From: Pantoea alfalfae
Lineage (GTDB): Bacteria > Pseudomonadota > Gammaproteobacteria > Enterobacterales > Enterobacteriaceae
Assembly (NCBI RefSeq): GCF_019880205.1
Contig: NZ_CP082292.1
Coordinates: 2,976,001 to 3,040,000, forward strand
DNA length: 64,000 bases
Direction: 5' to 3'
Position numbers and translations under genes: made by a program. The notes under the pieces are model-generated. The model was not told the origin of the DNA. It was given only the letters and a program-made list of their open reading frames with translations, and searched no databases. This document shows positions 17,394 through 27,487 of the stretch, in pieces. How positions within the stretch are numbered: position 1 is the stretch's first letter; each line of letters starts with the position of its first letter.

Positions 17394-19463
17394 CTAAACA
17401 GGTCGGATACTCTCCTCATCCAGATCGGCATCAAAAAATCGTTGCAGCGTCTGGATGTGGGTATCACAGGTGATCGACTGACGCGCCTGCGCCAGTTTCT
17501 CTTCGTAAATGGCCTGACGCCACTCCAGTGGCGTCAACACCGATGAATTATCGTCTTCAACGACAGAGAGTTCAACTTTCTGCCCTGCACTCTGGCTAAG
17601 CGCATCGCTTAAGACCTGCTGCGCCGACGGTGAATTAAGGTGACGCTGGCTGCTGCGCAGGTGCAGGCAGACGCCATTTTCGGTTGTCTCTTTCCAGGCA
17701 TTTAATGCCAGCTGCTGCACCAGCTTCGGCAACGGCAGGGTTGCAATCTCTGCGGCCCAGGAATCGCGCTGCTGGGCTTCTTCCGCCAGACGCGCCGCCA
17801 GCTCAGGGGTTTTCTCATGCTCCAGCGCGGAACGCAAGGCCTTAGGCGTCGCCACCGGCTCCGCTACTTCAACCGGCTGATTAACCGCTTTCCAGCGGTA
17901 TGCTTCCTCTTTTACCGGGACGGCAGGCTCACGATCGCGGATACGCTGCTGACTGCGCTCGGTGACCGAGGCCAGCCGCTCCAGCGCGGAGTTGGCCGGC
18001 CGCGCACCTGGCGCCGCCGGCTCACTCTTTTTTGGCTTGTTCGCTCCCTGACGCAGCAACTGCGTGCGCGCCTGCAGGAGCTGGCTGGTGGAGCTGGAGA
18101 GTGCAGTGTCAGGTGCCGCATCCGGTGGCGGCGCAGGCTGCAGAGCCGGATCGGGCGCGGCCATCTGTGGCTGAGCGGCAACCTGCTGTTGCGACGCAGG
18201 CATCGGCTGCTGAGCTACGGGCGACCTTGTCTGAGCAGGTGACGGTGTGGCTGGCTGTGCTGTCGTGTGTCGTGCTACAGGCGAAGGACCGGATGGTGTC
18301 GGTGACGTCGGCGCAGGAGCAACAGATGCCATCTGTTCCGTTAACACGGGACGCGCAATGGGTTCTGCCACCGCCGCTTTGGGATGAAACGCCAGGGCGC
18401 GCAGCAGCGTCATCTCAACGCCCATGCGGCGATCGGGCGCAATCGGCAGATCCTTGCGGCCCATCAGCAGTGTCTGATAATAGAGCTGCAAATCGGCGGG
18501 TGGTACGACGCGGGCCAGTTCACGCAGCCGGATCGCATTGCTTTCGTCGTCGTCATTAAGCGAGGCCGGCAGCAGTTGCACCATCGCAATCTGGTGCAGC
18601 AGGCGCAGCATCTCGACCAGCAGCGCCTCCCACTCCACCCCGCGTGACGCAGCCTGGCTCAGCAGGTTCATTACCTGCTGACCGTTACCGTCAACCAGCG
18701 CTTCAAGCAGCCCCAGCGGCTGTTCATCATCCAGCGTGCCGAGCATAACGCTGACCGTGCTGCTGGTCACCGCGCCCTGCCCCATGGCAATCGCCTGGTC
18801 GGTGAGGCTCAGCGCATCGCGCATACTGCCATCGGCGGCGCGCGCCAGCAGCTGCAGTGCCCGGGTTTCGCTCTCAATCTGTTCCTGCTTCAGCACATGC
18901 TCAAGCTGCTGACGGATTTGATCAACATCCAGCGCTTTGAGGTGGAACTGCAGGCAGCGCGAGAGAATGGTCACCGGCAGTTTCTGCGGATCGGTGGTCG
19001 CCAGCAGAAATTTAACGTGTGAAGGTGGCTCTTCCAGCGTCTTTAACAGCGCATTAAAGCTGTGACGCGACAGCATGTGCACTTCATCGATCAGATAGAC
19101 TTTGAAACGGCCACGCGCCGGCGCGTACTGCACGTTGTCGAGCAGATCGCGGGTGTCTTCAACTTTGGTGCGTGATGCGGCGTCAATCTCAATCAGATCG
19201 ACAAAGCGGCCCTGCTCGATTTCACGGCAATTATCGCACTGACCACAGGGCGTGGCGGTGATACCGGTTTCGCAGTTAAGGCCTTTGGCCAGCAGACGCG
19301 CAATAGTGGTTTTCCCTACGCCGCGGGTGCCGGAGAAGAGATAAGCATGATGGATGCGTCCCAGAGACAATCCATTCGCCAGCGCCGTCAGAACATGTTC
19401 CTGACCGACAACATCAGCAAAAGCCTGGGGACGCCATTTTCGCGCAAGTACCTGATAGCTCAT
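17394..19463 (-). CDS. dnaX: DNA polymerase III subunits tau and gamma DnaX
   Basis: Clamp-loader ATPase that also couples the polymerases to the helicase. Tau is 689 residues (E. coli 643). The start is the ATG at 19463 giving MSYQVLARKWRPQ; an upstream in-frame ATG adds a non-conserved leader. The Walker A GTRGVGKT is at 45-52, the zinc Cys cluster CETG...CGQCDNC at about 64-79 and DEVHML near 126. A programmed -1 frameshift at 18027-18033 gives gamma, predicted at 480 residues ending Lys-Lys-Glu. The linker at about 380-500 is rich in Pro, Ala and Gln and accounts for most of the extra length. Confidence 0.97.
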   Translation of the reverse strand: MSYQVLARKWRPQAFADVVGQEHVLTALANGLSLGRIHHAYLFSGTRGVGKTTIARLLAKGLNCETGITATPCGQCDNCREIEQGRFVDLIEIDAASRTKVEDTRDLLDNVQYAPARGRFKVYLIDEVHMLSRHSFNALLKTLEEPPSHVKFLLATTDPQKLPVTILSRCLQFHLKALDVDQIRQQLEHVLKQEQIESETRALQLLARAADGSMRDALSLTDQAIAMGQGAVTSSTVSVMLGTLDDEQPLGLLEALVDGNGQQVMNLLSQAASRGVEWEALLVEMLRLLHQIAMVQLLPASLNDDDESNAIRLRELARVVPPADLQLYYQTLLMGRKDLPIAPDRRMGVEMTLLRALAFHPKAAVAEPIARPVLTEQMASVAPAPTSPTPSGPSPVARHTTAQPATPSPAQTRSPVAQQPMPASQQQVAAQPQMAAPDPALQPAPPPDAAPDTALSSSTSQLLQARTQLLRQGANKPKKSEPAAPGARPANSALERLASVTERSQQRIRDREPAVPVKEEAYRWKAVNQPVEVAEPVATPKALRSALEHEKTPELAARLAEEAQQRDSWAAEIATLPLPKLVQQLALNAWKETTENGVCLHLRSSQRHLNSPSAQQVLSDALSQSAGQKVELSVVEDDNSSVLTPLEWRQAIYEEKLAQARQSITCDTHIQTLQRFFDADLDEESIRPV
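17996..18049 (-). promoter_or_regulatory. Programmed -1 ribosomal frameshift signal in dnaX
   Basis: All three parts of the E. coli signal are present on the minus strand: the Shine-Dalgarno-like AGGGAG at 18049-18044, ten bases, the slippery A AAA AAG at 18033-18027, and a GC-rich hairpin (CCGGC...GCCGG with an inner GCGC/GCGC) at 18020-17996. After the slip the frame reads AAA AAA GAG TGA, so gamma ends at 18022 with one extra Glu. Confidence 0.93.
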
Positions 19464-19587
19464 GTGGATTCGACGAAGTTGGATGGAAAGATGAGCGCAG
19501 ACGCTCTGCAACCCCTGTATAAGATTGCAGTAGTCTATCAGCTACGCTTTTGGCTGGCACTCGTTATCTTGACGCCGGGGGCGTGAC

Positions 19588-19609
19588 GGCCTCGCCGGGT
19601 GGCGAGGCC
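19588..19609 (-). terminator. Stem-loop after apt
   Basis: Perfect 9-bp stem GGCCTCGCC / GGCGAGGCC with a 4-base loop about ten bases after the apt stop. No T run follows on the minus strand. Confidence 0.5.
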
Positions 19610-19620
19610 AAAAGCGTGGC

Positions 19621-20172
19621 TTAGTGGCCGGGGAATTTGACCAGGCTATAGCTCTCAACGCCCAGGGCATTGAGACGCGATTCACCAGTCAGATCGAACA
19701 GGTTAATAATGAAGGCTGCGTCTTTCACTTCACCGCCAGCACGGCGAATCAGTTTAACCGTCGCTTCAATAGTCCCGCCGGTCGCCAGCAGATCGTCAAC
19801 CACCAGCACCAGATCGCCTGGCTGGATGGCATCTTTGTGCAATTCCAGCTTATCGGTGCCGTATTCCAGCTCATAGGATTCGCTGTAAACCTCACGCGGC
19901 AGTTTGCCAGGTTTACGAACCGGAACAAAACCGACACCCAGACCTAATGCCACGGGTGCACCAAACAGAAAACCGCGCGCTTCCGTGCCTACCACTTTGG
20001 TGATGCCTTTATTACGGTAACGCTCAACCAGCAGCGCAATCGACGCAGCATAGGCTTTCGGATCTTCCAGCAGGCTGGTGACATCGCGGAACAGGATGCC
20101 TGGCTTAGGATAATCGGGGATACTTTTAATGCTGTTTTTAATGAATTCAAGCTGCTGCGCAGTGTCGGTCAT
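19621..20172 (-). CDS. apt: Adenine phosphoribosyltransferase Apt
   Basis: Salvages adenine with PRPP to AMP. With the ATG at 20172 the product is 183 residues, identical in length to E. coli Apt; an upstream in-frame ATG at 20214 would add 14 residues with no counterpart. The PRPP-binding signature [16 protein letters not shown] is at about 122-137, and the flexible loop [18 protein letters not shown] is typical of bacterial Apt. It is upstream of dnaX in the same direction with about 157 bases between. Confidence 0.98.
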   Translation of the reverse strand: MTDTAQQLEFIKNSIKSIPDYPKPGILFRDVTSLLEDPKAYAASIALLVERYRNKGITKVVGTEARGFLFGAPVALGLGVGFVPVRKPGKLPREVYSESYELEYGTDKLELHKDAIQPGDLVLVVDDLLATGGTIEATVKLIRRAGGEVKDAAFIINLFDLTGESRLNALGVESYSLVKFPGH

Positions 20173-20316
20173 AATGATACGCCTGGTAAAAAATTCTGTT
20201 TCGCGCAGCTTCAAAAGCGCTAATACCTGATAAAAGGCTCAGCGGAAGTCAATTCACAAAGGGAAGCCACGCACGAAGACGCCCAAATCTAAGCAAATGA
20301 CCGGCTAAATGCAACT

Positions 20317-20706
20317 TTATCGCGGCGGCGGCGGTGCGTCCGCTGTTTCTGCCACCACCGGAATACGCCACATAAACAGCAGCAGCGCCGCCAGCATGAT
20401 CAGGAGCATGATGCGAACCCAGAGCTGATGCACCAGAAAAAGTGAGAGACTAAAGGTCGCGACTATCAGGAAGATCGCGCGCACTTTGGCACCCGGTGGC
20501 ATGGCGCGATGCTGTTGCCAGTGACGCAGATAGCGCCCAAAAGGCGATGTCCACAGCAGCCAGTGATGGAAACGCGGCGATGAACGGGCAAAACACCAGG
20601 CCGCCAGCAGCATGAATGGCGTGGTGGGTAATAATGGTAATACAATGCCCAGCGTCCCCAGCACAATCGCCAGCCAGCCGAGGGTTAATAACAGAATGCG
20701 TTGCAT
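20317..20706 (-). CDS. ybaN: DUF454 family inner-membrane protein YbaN
   Basis: A 129-residue membrane protein of the DUF454 family; its function is not known. Two N-terminal hydrophobic segments (about 3-35) contain LGTLGIVLPLLPTTPFMLLAAWCFARSSPRFHHWLL, the family hallmark, and two more lie at about 75-118. It is divergent from priC with 57 bases between the starts, as in E. coli, and upstream of apt. Confidence 0.93.
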   Translation of the reverse strand: MQRILLLTLGWLAIVLGTLGIVLPLLPTTPFMLLAAWCFARSSPRFHHWLLWTSPFGRYLRHWQQHRAMPPGAKVRAIFLIVATFSLSLFLVHQLWVRIMLLIMLAALLLFMWRIPVVAETADAPPPPR

Positions 20707-20763
20707 GAATCTCGCCCAGCTCTTTCCTCATCAGCGTAAGTTAGCACAACTCAGGGCCACACG

Positions 20764-21294
20764 ATGAGTGCGATCGCTGTACAACAGCGCCTGCACCAGC
20801 TCCTTATCGCCCTGCGTCAGGAGATAGCCCGCCATCCCGATGGCGTTTGCCGTCTGCCACGTTTTGATACGCAGCTGTTCCAGACCAAAGGCACGCGACT
20901 GGCGGATTATCTGCAGGAGGTGGAACAGAACTTCGCCCGATTATGCGATGTCAGCCATGACCTGGCCCGCAGTGCCTGGCTGGCTGAACGCCTGGTCGAT
21001 CAGATTGCCGCCCTGCAACGCGAGGCGAGTACCCAACAGCTGCGTACCCGACGCGAACAGCCAATAAAGAACCCACGCGCGACCAGATATCAGGAGTACC
21101 GTGAATTTGAACGGCGTTTACTGGCGATGATCGATCAGCGTGAGCAGCGGCTGGCACTCGCTGAAACCCTGGCGGTACAGCATCAGCTTAAGCAGGATCT
21201 GGAAACGTTAGAGGGACGACTGGCACGCTGTCGACAGGCGATTCGCTCGGTTGAGTGGGCCTCGTCATTGCGCGGCAGTGAAGACGGCGAATAA
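20764..21294 (+). CDS. priC: Primosomal replication protein N'' PriC
   Basis: Helps reload DnaB at stalled forks that have gaps on the leading strand. The 176-residue length equals E. coli PriC (175). It is Arg- and Gln-rich and helical, with the conserved FDTQLFQTKG near residue 36 and the C-terminal LEGRLARCRQAIRSVE. The ATG follows an untypical ribosome site, but no better start lies inside the conserved region. Confidence 0.93.
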   Translation: MSAIAVQQRLHQLLIALRQEIARHPDGVCRLPRFDTQLFQTKGTRLADYLQEVEQNFARLCDVSHDLARSAWLAERLVDQIAALQREASTQQLRTRREQPIKNPRATRYQEYREFERRLLAMIDQREQRLALAETLAVQHQLKQDLETLEGRLARCRQAIRSVEWASSLRGSEDGE

Positions 21295-21351
21295 AGCGCA
21301 ACGAGATAAAAGCGCTTCTATACTGGGTGTAATTCGGCGCGGAGACGAAAA

Positions 21352-21597
21352 ATGGGCTTACTGAGCTGGCTGCTATGCGGGCTGCTACTGGGATTGCTGA
21401 AGCGTCTGCTGATGCCGGGACGACCCGGCGGCCTGATGGCAACCCTGACGCTGTCGATGATCGGCGCACTGATTGGCGGCTATATCGCCACCTATTTTGA
21501 ACTGGGCTCGCTGGCAACGTTGCATGCTGGCGCGCTGGGCATGGCGATCCTCGGCGCAGTGCTGATGCTGCTGGTCGCGGCCCGCTTACGTATTTAG
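21352..21597 (+). CDS. GlsB/YeaQ/YmgE-like small membrane protein
   Basis: An 81-residue hydrophobic protein with three predicted helices and the family glycine pattern ([21 protein letters not shown]). Annotated in this family as transglycosylase-associated or stress proteins, but function is not established. It is immediately before rsmS (8 bases), probably in one transcript. In E. coli the large mechanosensitive channel gene mscK lies in this neighbourhood and is absent here. Confidence 0.8.
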   Translation: MGLLSWLLCGLLLGLLKRLLMPGRPGGLMATLTLSMIGALIGGYIATYFELGSLATLHAGALGMAILGAVLMLLVAARLRI

Positions 21598-21605
21598 GAG
21601 AAAAA

Positions 21606-21758
21606 ATGTCACTGGAAAATGCCCCTGACGACGTCAAACTGGCAGTGGATTTGATCCAGCTTCTGGAAGAGCATCAGTTACCGGTGGAAACGGTGCTTTC
21701 AGCGCTGGCCATCGTGCAGCGCGATTTCGAGAACAAGCGCGATGGGCAGCCTGCTTAG
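21606..21758 (+). CDS. rsmS: Small pleiotropic regulator RsmS (YbaM)
   Basis: A 50-residue protein beginning [20 protein letters not shown], closely like E. coli YbaM (53 residues). In Pectobacterium RsmS affects secondary metabolism and virulence through the Rsm system. AGGAG stands before the ATG. Its stop codon overlaps the stop of the convergent acrR gene (21755-21757). Position next to priC agrees with E. coli. Confidence 0.9.
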   Translation: MSLENAPDDVKLAVDLIQLLEEHQLPVETVLSALAIVQRDFENKRDGQPA

Positions 21759-22393
21759 CGCTGAGCAGTCAGCGTCGGGCTAAGACGCAGCATATCAATA
21801 AAGGCATTGACCAGCGTTGGCGCGTCAGCGGCTAAATCAAAACTTTCAGGCGCAAAAAGCCAGCTTTCCATCATGCCATTAACGTAACCACGCAGGATAA
21901 GTGCGGCCTGTCGCGTACTGAGACTACCCGGAAGTTGTCCGGCTTCAATACACTGACGCAGAACATCTTCTATTTTGTCATAGCACTCCAGCAGCAGGCT
22001 TTGTTGAATATTTTTCAGCGCCGACATTTCGCCCACAAATTCACATTTATGGAAAATGATCTCCATCAAAGCGCGGCGCTGTGGATCCTTTGCTGTTGCA
22101 TCAAAGATATAGACCAGCATTGCGCGCAACACAGAGAGTGGATCGCCAGGGTATTTTGTCTGATACTCAAGTTCCACATCGTCCAGACCAGCATCACAAC
22201 GAAGCCATATTTCATGTAACACATCGGCTTTATTTTTGAAGTGCCAGTAGATAGCCCCACGCGTGACACTGGCCGCGGTGGCAATCTCTGCAAGAGAAGT
22301 GGCTGAGACGCCCTGCTGCGAAAACAGAACAATGGCGGCATCAAGAATTTGATGTCGCGTTTCAAGTGCTTGCGCTTTGGTTTTTCGTGCCAT
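21755..22393 (-). CDS. acrR: TetR-type repressor AcrR
   Basis: Local repressor of acrAB, released by pump substrates. The 212-residue product (E. coli 215) has the TetR helix-turn-helix at about residues 10-56 with [24 protein letters not shown], identical in key positions to AcrR, followed by an all-helical ligand domain. It is divergent from acrA and separated from it by 142 bases holding the conserved AcrR operator. No frameshift or stop interrupts it, so repression should be intact. Confidence 0.97.
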   Translation of the reverse strand: MARKTKAQALETRHQILDAAIVLFSQQGVSATSLAEIATAASVTRGAIYWHFKNKADVLHEIWLRCDAGLDDVELEYQTKYPGDPLSVLRAMLVYIFDATAKDPQRRALMEIIFHKCEFVGEMSALKNIQQSLLLECYDKIEDVLRQCIEAGQLPGSLSTRQAALILRGYVNGMMESWLFAPESFDLAADAPTLVNAFIDMLRLSPTLTAQR

Positions 22394-22422
22394 AAGGGGC
22401 TTTTTTTACAAACAGGTAAGTT

Positions 22423-22446
22423 TACATACATTTGTGAATGTATGTA
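22423..22446. promoter_or_regulatory. AcrR operator
   Basis: A 24-bp near-perfect palindrome with half sites TACATACATT and AATGTATGTA around TGTG, matching the E. coli AcrR site in the acrR-acrA gap. It is 30-53 bases before acrR and 90-113 before acrA, so it can control both. Confidence 0.95.
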
Positions 22447-22535
22447 CCATAGCATGACCTGCGACTTGACACAGCAATGGGTTTTTCAGTTTGTGATCCA
22501 TTGACCAATTGATATCGGACACTAGAGGTTTATTT

Positions 22536-23729
22536 ATGAATAAAATCAGAGGATTATCGCCTCTGGCGGCCGTCCTGATGCTATCAGGCAGCTTTTTGTT
22601 AACAGGATGTGACAACAATAAATCCGAACAAGCCGCCCAGCAACCGCCAGCAGTGGGTGTTGTGACACTTAAAACTGAACCCCTGAAAATTTCGACTGAA
22701 CTCCCTGGCCGCACCTCAGCATATCGTGTGGCTGAAGTCCGTCCGCAGGTTTCCGGTATCATTCTGAAGCGTAATTTTGTTGAAGGCAGCGATGTCAAAG
22801 CAGGTCAGTCTCTTTATCAGATCGATCCGGCGACTTATCAGGCTGCTTACGACAGCGCTAAAGGCGATTTGACACAGGCTCAGGCGAATGCTCGCATCGC
22901 TCAGCTGACCGTCAAGCGCTATAAACCGCTGCTCGGCACCAAATATATCAGTCAGCAGGATTATGACACCGCCGTTGCTACTGCCGCGCAAAACGATGCT
23001 GCCGTGCAGGTGGCAAAAGCCAATGTTGAAACGGCCCGTATTAACCTGGCTTACACCAAAGTGACCTCGCCTATCAGTGGCCGCATCGGTAAATCCTCTG
23101 TTACCGAAGGTGCATTGGTACAAAGCGCACAAACCACCGCGCTCGCTACCGTGCAGCAGCTTGATCCAATGTATGTCGACGTGACCCAGTCGAGCGAAGA
23201 TTTCATGCGCTTACGTTCAGAACTGGAGTCGGGTCAGCTGAAGCAGAACGATGGCAAAGCCAACGTGACGCTGCTGATGCAGAACGGCAGCAGCTATGCA
23301 CAGACCGGTACGCTGGAGTTCTCTGACGTGACCGTTGATGAAACCACCGGTTCCATCACCCTACGCGCCATTGTCCCGAACCCGAACCACACGCTGTTAC
23401 CGGGCATGTTTGTTCGTGCGCGTCTGGATGAGGGGATCAACCCGAATGCAATGCTGGTGCCCCAACAGGCAGTTACCCGCACGCCAACGGGTCAGGCAAC
23501 CGTGATGGTCGTAGGTGCAGATAACAAAGTCGAATCACGTCAGGTCACCACCTCTCAGGCGATTGGCGACAAGTGGTTAGTGACCGACGGCGTTAAAGCA
23601 GGCGAACGTGTGATCAGCACCGGACTGCAGCGTGCCAAGCCAGGCGCACAGGTTACTCCACAAGAAGTCTCAGACGATGCGAAAGCGGCACCCGATTCAA
23701 AACCGCAGTCTGACAAGTCATCGTCATAA
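22536..23729 (+). CDS. acrA: Multidrug efflux periplasmic adaptor AcrA
   Basis: Membrane-fusion lipoprotein joining AcrB to TolC. The 397-residue length equals E. coli AcrA. Signal peptide with lipobox LLTGC puts the lipid-bearing Cys at about residue 25. The beta-barrel and lipoyl parts flank a coiled-coil hairpin rich in Gln and Ala (about 100-170). AGAGG before the ATG at 22536 fixes the start. It is followed by acrB after 16 bases. Confidence 0.98.
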   Translation: MNKIRGLSPLAAVLMLSGSFLLTGCDNNKSEQAAQQPPAVGVVTLKTEPLKISTELPGRTSAYRVAEVRPQVSGIILKRNFVEGSDVKAGQSLYQIDPATYQAAYDSAKGDLTQAQANARIAQLTVKRYKPLLGTKYISQQDYDTAVATAAQNDAAVQVAKANVETARINLAYTKVTSPISGRIGKSSVTEGALVQSAQTTALATVQQLDPMYVDVTQSSEDFMRLRSELESGQLKQNDGKANVTLLMQNGSSYAQTGTLEFSDVTVDETTGSITLRAIVPNPNHTLLPGMFVRARLDEGINPNAMLVPQQAVTRTPTGQATVMVVGADNKVESRQVTTSQAIGDKWLVTDGVKAGERVISTGLQRAKPGAQVTPQEVSDDAKAAPDSKPQSDKSSS

Positions 23730-23745
23730 CAGGAGCCGTTGATTC

Positions 23746-26700
23746 ATGGCTAAGTTCTTTATCGATCGCCCCATCTTTGCGTGGGTGCTCGCCATCATCA
23801 TCATGCTGGTCGGTGCGCTATCGATTCTCAAACTTCCGATCGAGCAATATCCCAATGTTGCGCCGCCGGCAATTGAGATTCAGGCGACCTACCCTGGTGC
23901 GGATGCAAAAACGCTGCAGGACTCGGTGACGCAGGTCATTGAGCAAAACATGAACGGTATCGATGGGCTGATGTATATGTCCTCGAGCAGCGACTCATCC
24001 GGTACGCTGACCCTGACTATCTCTTTTGAGTCAGGAACAGATGCGGACATCGCGCAGGTTCAGGTGCAGAACAAACTGCAGCTGGCGACGCCGCTGCTGC
24101 CGCAGGAAGTGCAGCAACAGGGGATTCAGGTTAAAAAATCCTCCAGCAGCTTCCTGATGGTTGCGGGCTTCATCAGCGACGATGACAATATGACGCAGAA
24201 TGATATTTCTGATTTCATTTCGTCGTCCATCAAAGATCCCATCAGCCGTACTAAAGGCGTGGGTGATACCCAGGTATTTGGTGCGCAGTACGCGATGCGT
24301 ATCTGGATGGATCCGCACAAGCTGAACAACTACAACCTGACACCGGTCGATGTGATCAGCGCGCTGAACACTCAGAACACCCAGGTCGCTGCCGGTCAGT
24401 TAGGTGGTACGCCTCCGGTTCCGGGCCAGCAGCTTAACGCCTCAATCATTGCGCAAACCCGTCTGACCTCAACGGATGAGTTCGGTAAAATTCTGCTCAA
24501 AGTGAACGAGGATGGTTCTCAGGTTCGTCTGCGTGATGTGGCCAGAATTGAGCTCGGCGCAGAAAACTACGAGATCATTGCCCGTTATAACGGCAAGCCT
24601 GCGTCCGGTATCGGTATCAAGCTGGCCACAGGTGCGAATGCGCTGGATACCGCCAATGCGGTGAAAGCCGAACTGGCCAAATTGCAGCCAACGTTCCCGG
24701 CCGGGTTAAAAGTAGTCTATCCGTATGACACCACCCCATTCGTTAAGATCTCGATTTTCGAAGTAGTGAAAACGCTGATCGAAGCGATTGTGCTGGTGTT
24801 CCTGGTCATGTACCTGTTCCTGCAAAACTTCCGTGCCACGTTGATTCCTACCATCGCCGTGCCCGTGGTATTGCTGGGTACGTTTGCCGTTATCAGCGCG
24901 TTTGGTTATTCGATAAATACCCTGACGATGTTCGGGATGGTGCTGGCCATCGGCTTGCTGGTGGATGACGCCATCGTGGTGGTCGAGAACGTCGAGCGCG
25001 TCATGGCGGAAGAAGGATTGCCGCCAAAAGAAGCGACCAAGCGTTCTATGGAGCAGATTCAGGGCGCGCTGGTCGGTATCGCGCTGGTGCTTGCCGCCGT
25101 ATTTATTCCGATGGCGTTCTTTGGTGGTTCGACCGGCGTTATTTATCGTCAGTTCTCAATCACTATCGTTTCAGCGATGGCGTTGTCGGTGCTGGTCGCC
25201 TTTATTCTGACGCCGGCACTCTGTGCCACCATGCTGAAGCCGGTTAAAAAAGGCGAGCACGGTAAAACCACCGGTTTCTTTGGCTGGTTCAACCGCATGT
25301 TCGACAAAAGCACCCACCACTATGTCGACAGCGTCGGCCACATGATCCGCAGTACGGGTCGCTATATGGTGATCTACCTGCTGATCGTGGTCGGTATGGC
25401 GTTTCTGTTTATGCGACTGCCCTCTTCATTCTTACCGGAAGAGGATCAGGGTCTGCTGCTCGCTCAGGCACAGCTGCCAGCGGGTGCTACTCAGGAACGT
25501 ACCCAGAAAGTGCTGGATCAGGTGTCGGATTACTTCCTGACGCAAGAGAAAGATACGGTTAAATCGGTGTTCACCGTTAACGGCTTCGGCTTTGCTGGTC
25601 GTGGACAGAACACCGGTATCGCCTTTGTCAGTCTTAAGCCGTGGGATGAGCGTGCCGGTAGCGACATGAAAGTTCCGGCGATTGCTGGCCGTGCCATGCA
25701 GGCGCTGGGCGCGATCAAAGATGCGATGGTCATTCCTTTCAACCTGCCAGCAATTATCGAACTGGGTAATGCGACCGGCTTTGACTTTGAGCTGATTGAT
25801 CAGAACAACCTCGGCCACGATAAGCTGACAGAAGCCCGTAATCAGCTGTTCGGTATGATTGCGCAGCATCCTGATACGCTGGTGGGTGTTCGCCCTAACG
25901 GGATGGAAGATACACCGCAGTACAAACTGACTATCGATCAGGAAAAAGCGCAGGCGCTGGGCGTATCACTGAGTGATATCAATACCACGCTGGCAGCCTC
26001 CTGGGGCGGCTCTTACGTAAACGACTTTATCGACCGCGGTCGTGTGAAGAAAGTTTACGTCATGGGTAATGCGGATTCCCGTATGCTGCCGGACGACATT
26101 GGTAAATGGTACGTGCGTAACAGCAGTGGAACTATGGTGCCCTTCTCTGCCTTCTCGTCAGCGAAGTGGCAATATGGTTCACCGCGTCTCGAACGTTACA
26201 ACGGTCTGCCTGCGATGGAAATTCTGGGACAGGCCGCACCAGGCAAAAGCTCCGGTGCAGCAATGGACCTGATGGAAGAGCTGGCGGCGAAGTTGCCTGC
26301 GGGCATCGGCTATGACTGGACCGGTATGTCCTATCAGGAACGTCTGTCAGGCAACCAGGCTCCTGCGCTCTATGCCATCTCGCTAATTGTGGTCTTCCTG
26401 TGTCTTGCCGCACTGTACGAGAGCTGGTCGATTCCCTTCTCGGTCATGCTGGTTGTTCCACTTGGGGTCATAGGTGCGCTGATCTTTACCACGCTGCGTG
26501 GCCTGAGTAATGACGTCTACTTCGTGGTGGGGTTATTGACAACCATCGGCCTCTCGACCAAGAACGCCATCCTTATCGTCGAATTTGCCAAGGATTTGAT
26601 GGATAAAGAGGGTAAAGGGCTGATTGAAGCAGCACTGGAAGCCTGTCGTATGCGTCTGCGTCCTATCCTGATGACGTCGCTGGCGTTTATTCTCGGGGTA

Positions 26701-26901
26701 CTGCCGCTGGCGATCAGTACGGGTGCTGGCTCCGGTTCACAAAACGCCGTAGGTACTGGCGTTATCGGGGGCATGGTCACCGCGACCATACTGGCGATCT
26801 TCTTCGTTCCTGTGTTCTTTGTGGTGGTACGCCGCCGCTTTGGCAAGAAAAAAGACGAATCATCCAGAAGTCATCCGGTTGAGGCTGACCAGACTCACTA
26901 A
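23746..26901 (+). CDS. acrB: RND multidrug efflux pump AcrB
   Basis: Proton-driven trimeric exporter of dyes, detergents, bile salts and many antibiotics. The 1051-residue product starts [20 protein letters not shown]. The proton-relay residues are seen: D407 and D408 in [16 protein letters not shown] and Lys 939 (E. coli K940) in [14 protein letters not shown]. Two large periplasmic loops follow helices 1 and 7 as in all RND pumps. AGGAGC precedes the ATG. A strong terminator follows, closing the acrAB operon. Confidence 0.98.
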   Translation: MAKFFIDRPIFAWVLAIIIMLVGALSILKLPIEQYPNVAPPAIEIQATYPGADAKTLQDSVTQVIEQNMNGIDGLMYMSSSSDSSGTLTLTISFESGTDADIAQVQVQNKLQLATPLLPQEVQQQGIQVKKSSSSFLMVAGFISDDDNMTQNDISDFISSSIKDPISRTKGVGDTQVFGAQYAMRIWMDPHKLNNYNLTPVDVISALNTQNTQVAAGQLGGTPPVPGQQLNASIIAQTRLTSTDEFGKILLKVNEDGSQVRLRDVARIELGAENYEIIARYNGKPASGIGIKLATGANALDTANAVKAELAKLQPTFPAGLKVVYPYDTTPFVKISIFEVVKTLIEAIVLVFLVMYLFLQNFRATLIPTIAVPVVLLGTFAVISAFGYSINTLTMFGMVLAIGLLVDDAIVVVENVERVMAEEGLPPKEATKRSMEQIQGALVGIALVLAAVFIPMAFFGGSTGVIYRQFSITIVSAMALSVLVAFILTPALCATMLKPVKKGEHGKTTGFFGWFNRMFDKSTHHYVDSVGHMIRSTGRYMVIYLLIVVGMAFLFMRLPSSFLPEEDQGLLLAQAQLPAGATQERTQKVLDQVSDYFLTQEKDTVKSVFTVNGFGFAGRGQNTGIAFVSLKPWDERAGSDMKVPAIAGRAMQALGAIKDAMVIPFNLPAIIELGNATGFDFELIDQNNLGHDKLTEARNQLFGMIAQHPDTLVGVRPNGMEDTPQYKLTIDQEKAQALGVSLSDINTTLAASWGGSYVNDFIDRGRVKKVYVMGNADSRMLPDDIGKWYVRNSSGTMVPFSAFSSAKWQYGSPRLERYNGLPAMEILGQAAPGKSSGAAMDLMEELAAKLPAGIGYDWTGMSYQERLSGNQAPALYAISLIVVFLCLAALYESWSIPFSVMLVVPLGVIGALIFTTLRGLSNDVYFVVGLLTTIGLSTKNAILIVEFAKDLMDKEGKGLIEAALEACRMRLRPILMTSLAFILGVLPLAISTGAGSGSQNAVGTGVIGGMVTATILAIFFVPVFFVVVRRRFGKKKDESSRSHPVEADQTH

Positions 26902-26917
26902 GCTGTAAATCATCTGA

Positions 26918-26940
26918 GGCCGCGCAAGCGGCCTTTTTTT
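26918..26940 (+). terminator. Rho-independent terminator of acrAB
   Basis: Perfect stem GGCCGC / GCGGCC with loop GCAA followed by seven T. Confidence 0.95.
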
Positions 26941-27028
26941 ATGCCTGCGATTCAGCCCTTCTCCCTTCCTGACACTTCACGCGAGCTGACGTCCTGGCAG
27001 TTGCAATCCTGAACAGTGCGGCGCATAA

Positions 27029-27049
27029 TAATGTTATATTATAACATTA
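27029..27049. promoter_or_regulatory. Zur box before rpmE2
   Basis: A perfect 21-bp palindrome with arms TAATGTTATA and TATAACATTA around a central T. The core GTTATATTATAAC is a full match to the enterobacterial Zur consensus GTTATANTATAAC. It lies 14 bases before the start codon, so bound Zur would block transcription. Confidence 0.9.
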
Positions 27050-27063
27050 CATAGGAGAGTATT

Positions 27064-27318
27064 TTGAAAGCGAATATCCATCCTCACTATCGTCACGTGG
27101 TCTTCCATGACACATCAGTTGACGTTTATTTCAAAATCGGTTCGACCATCAAAACCGATCGCACCGTAGAGTTTGAAGGTGAAACGCTGCCCTACGTCAC
27201 ACTGGATGTGTCGTCGGCCTCACACGTTTTCTATACCGGCAAACAGAAAGATTTCGCCAAAGAGGGCAGCACCGCGCGCTTTAATCAGCGTTTCGGGCGC
27301 TTTCTTGGCCGTAAATAA
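27064..27318 (+). CDS. rpmE2: Ribosomal protein bL31 type B (zinc-free paralog)
   Basis: An 84-residue YkgM-type L31. It lacks the CxxC zinc ribbon of the normal L31, so it can replace that protein in ribosomes and release zinc under starvation. Core sequence [25 protein letters not shown] and the [11 protein letters not shown] end are as in E. coli YkgM. The start is an unusual TTG at 27064 with AGGAG at about 27053-27057; the residues after it (KANIHPHYR) match the family N terminus, and no ATG is available. The Zur box just upstream and rpmJ2 downstream give the typical zinc-response pair. Confidence 0.95.
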   Translation: MKANIHPHYRHVVFHDTSVDVYFKIGSTIKTDRTVEFEGETLPYVTLDVSSASHVFYTGKQKDFAKEGSTARFNQRFGRFLGRK

Positions 27319-27329
27319 GGTAAAGATTC

Positions 27330-27470
27330 ATGCAGGTATTGAGTTCGCTGCGCTCAGCAAAAAATCGCCATCGGGATTGCAGGGTAGTGCGCCGCAAGGG
27401 TCGGATTTACGTGATCTGTAAAACGAATCCACGCTTTAAAGCCGTACAGGGAAGAAAGAAAAAACGCTAG
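27330..27470 (+). CDS. rpmJ2: Ribosomal protein bL36 type B (zinc-free paralog)
   Basis: A 46-residue protein beginning [17 protein letters not shown] and ending [12 protein letters not shown], nearly the same as E. coli YkgO (46). Type B L36 lacks the complete four-ligand zinc site of RpmJ. It starts 11 bases after the rpmE2 stop, with a weak AAGG site, so both are probably translated from one Zur-controlled mRNA. A terminator follows 17 bases later. Confidence 0.95.
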   Translation: MQVLSSLRSAKNRHRDCRVVRRKGRIYVICKTNPRFKAVQGRKKKR

Positions 27471-27487
27471 TATGTGTCGTGATGACT

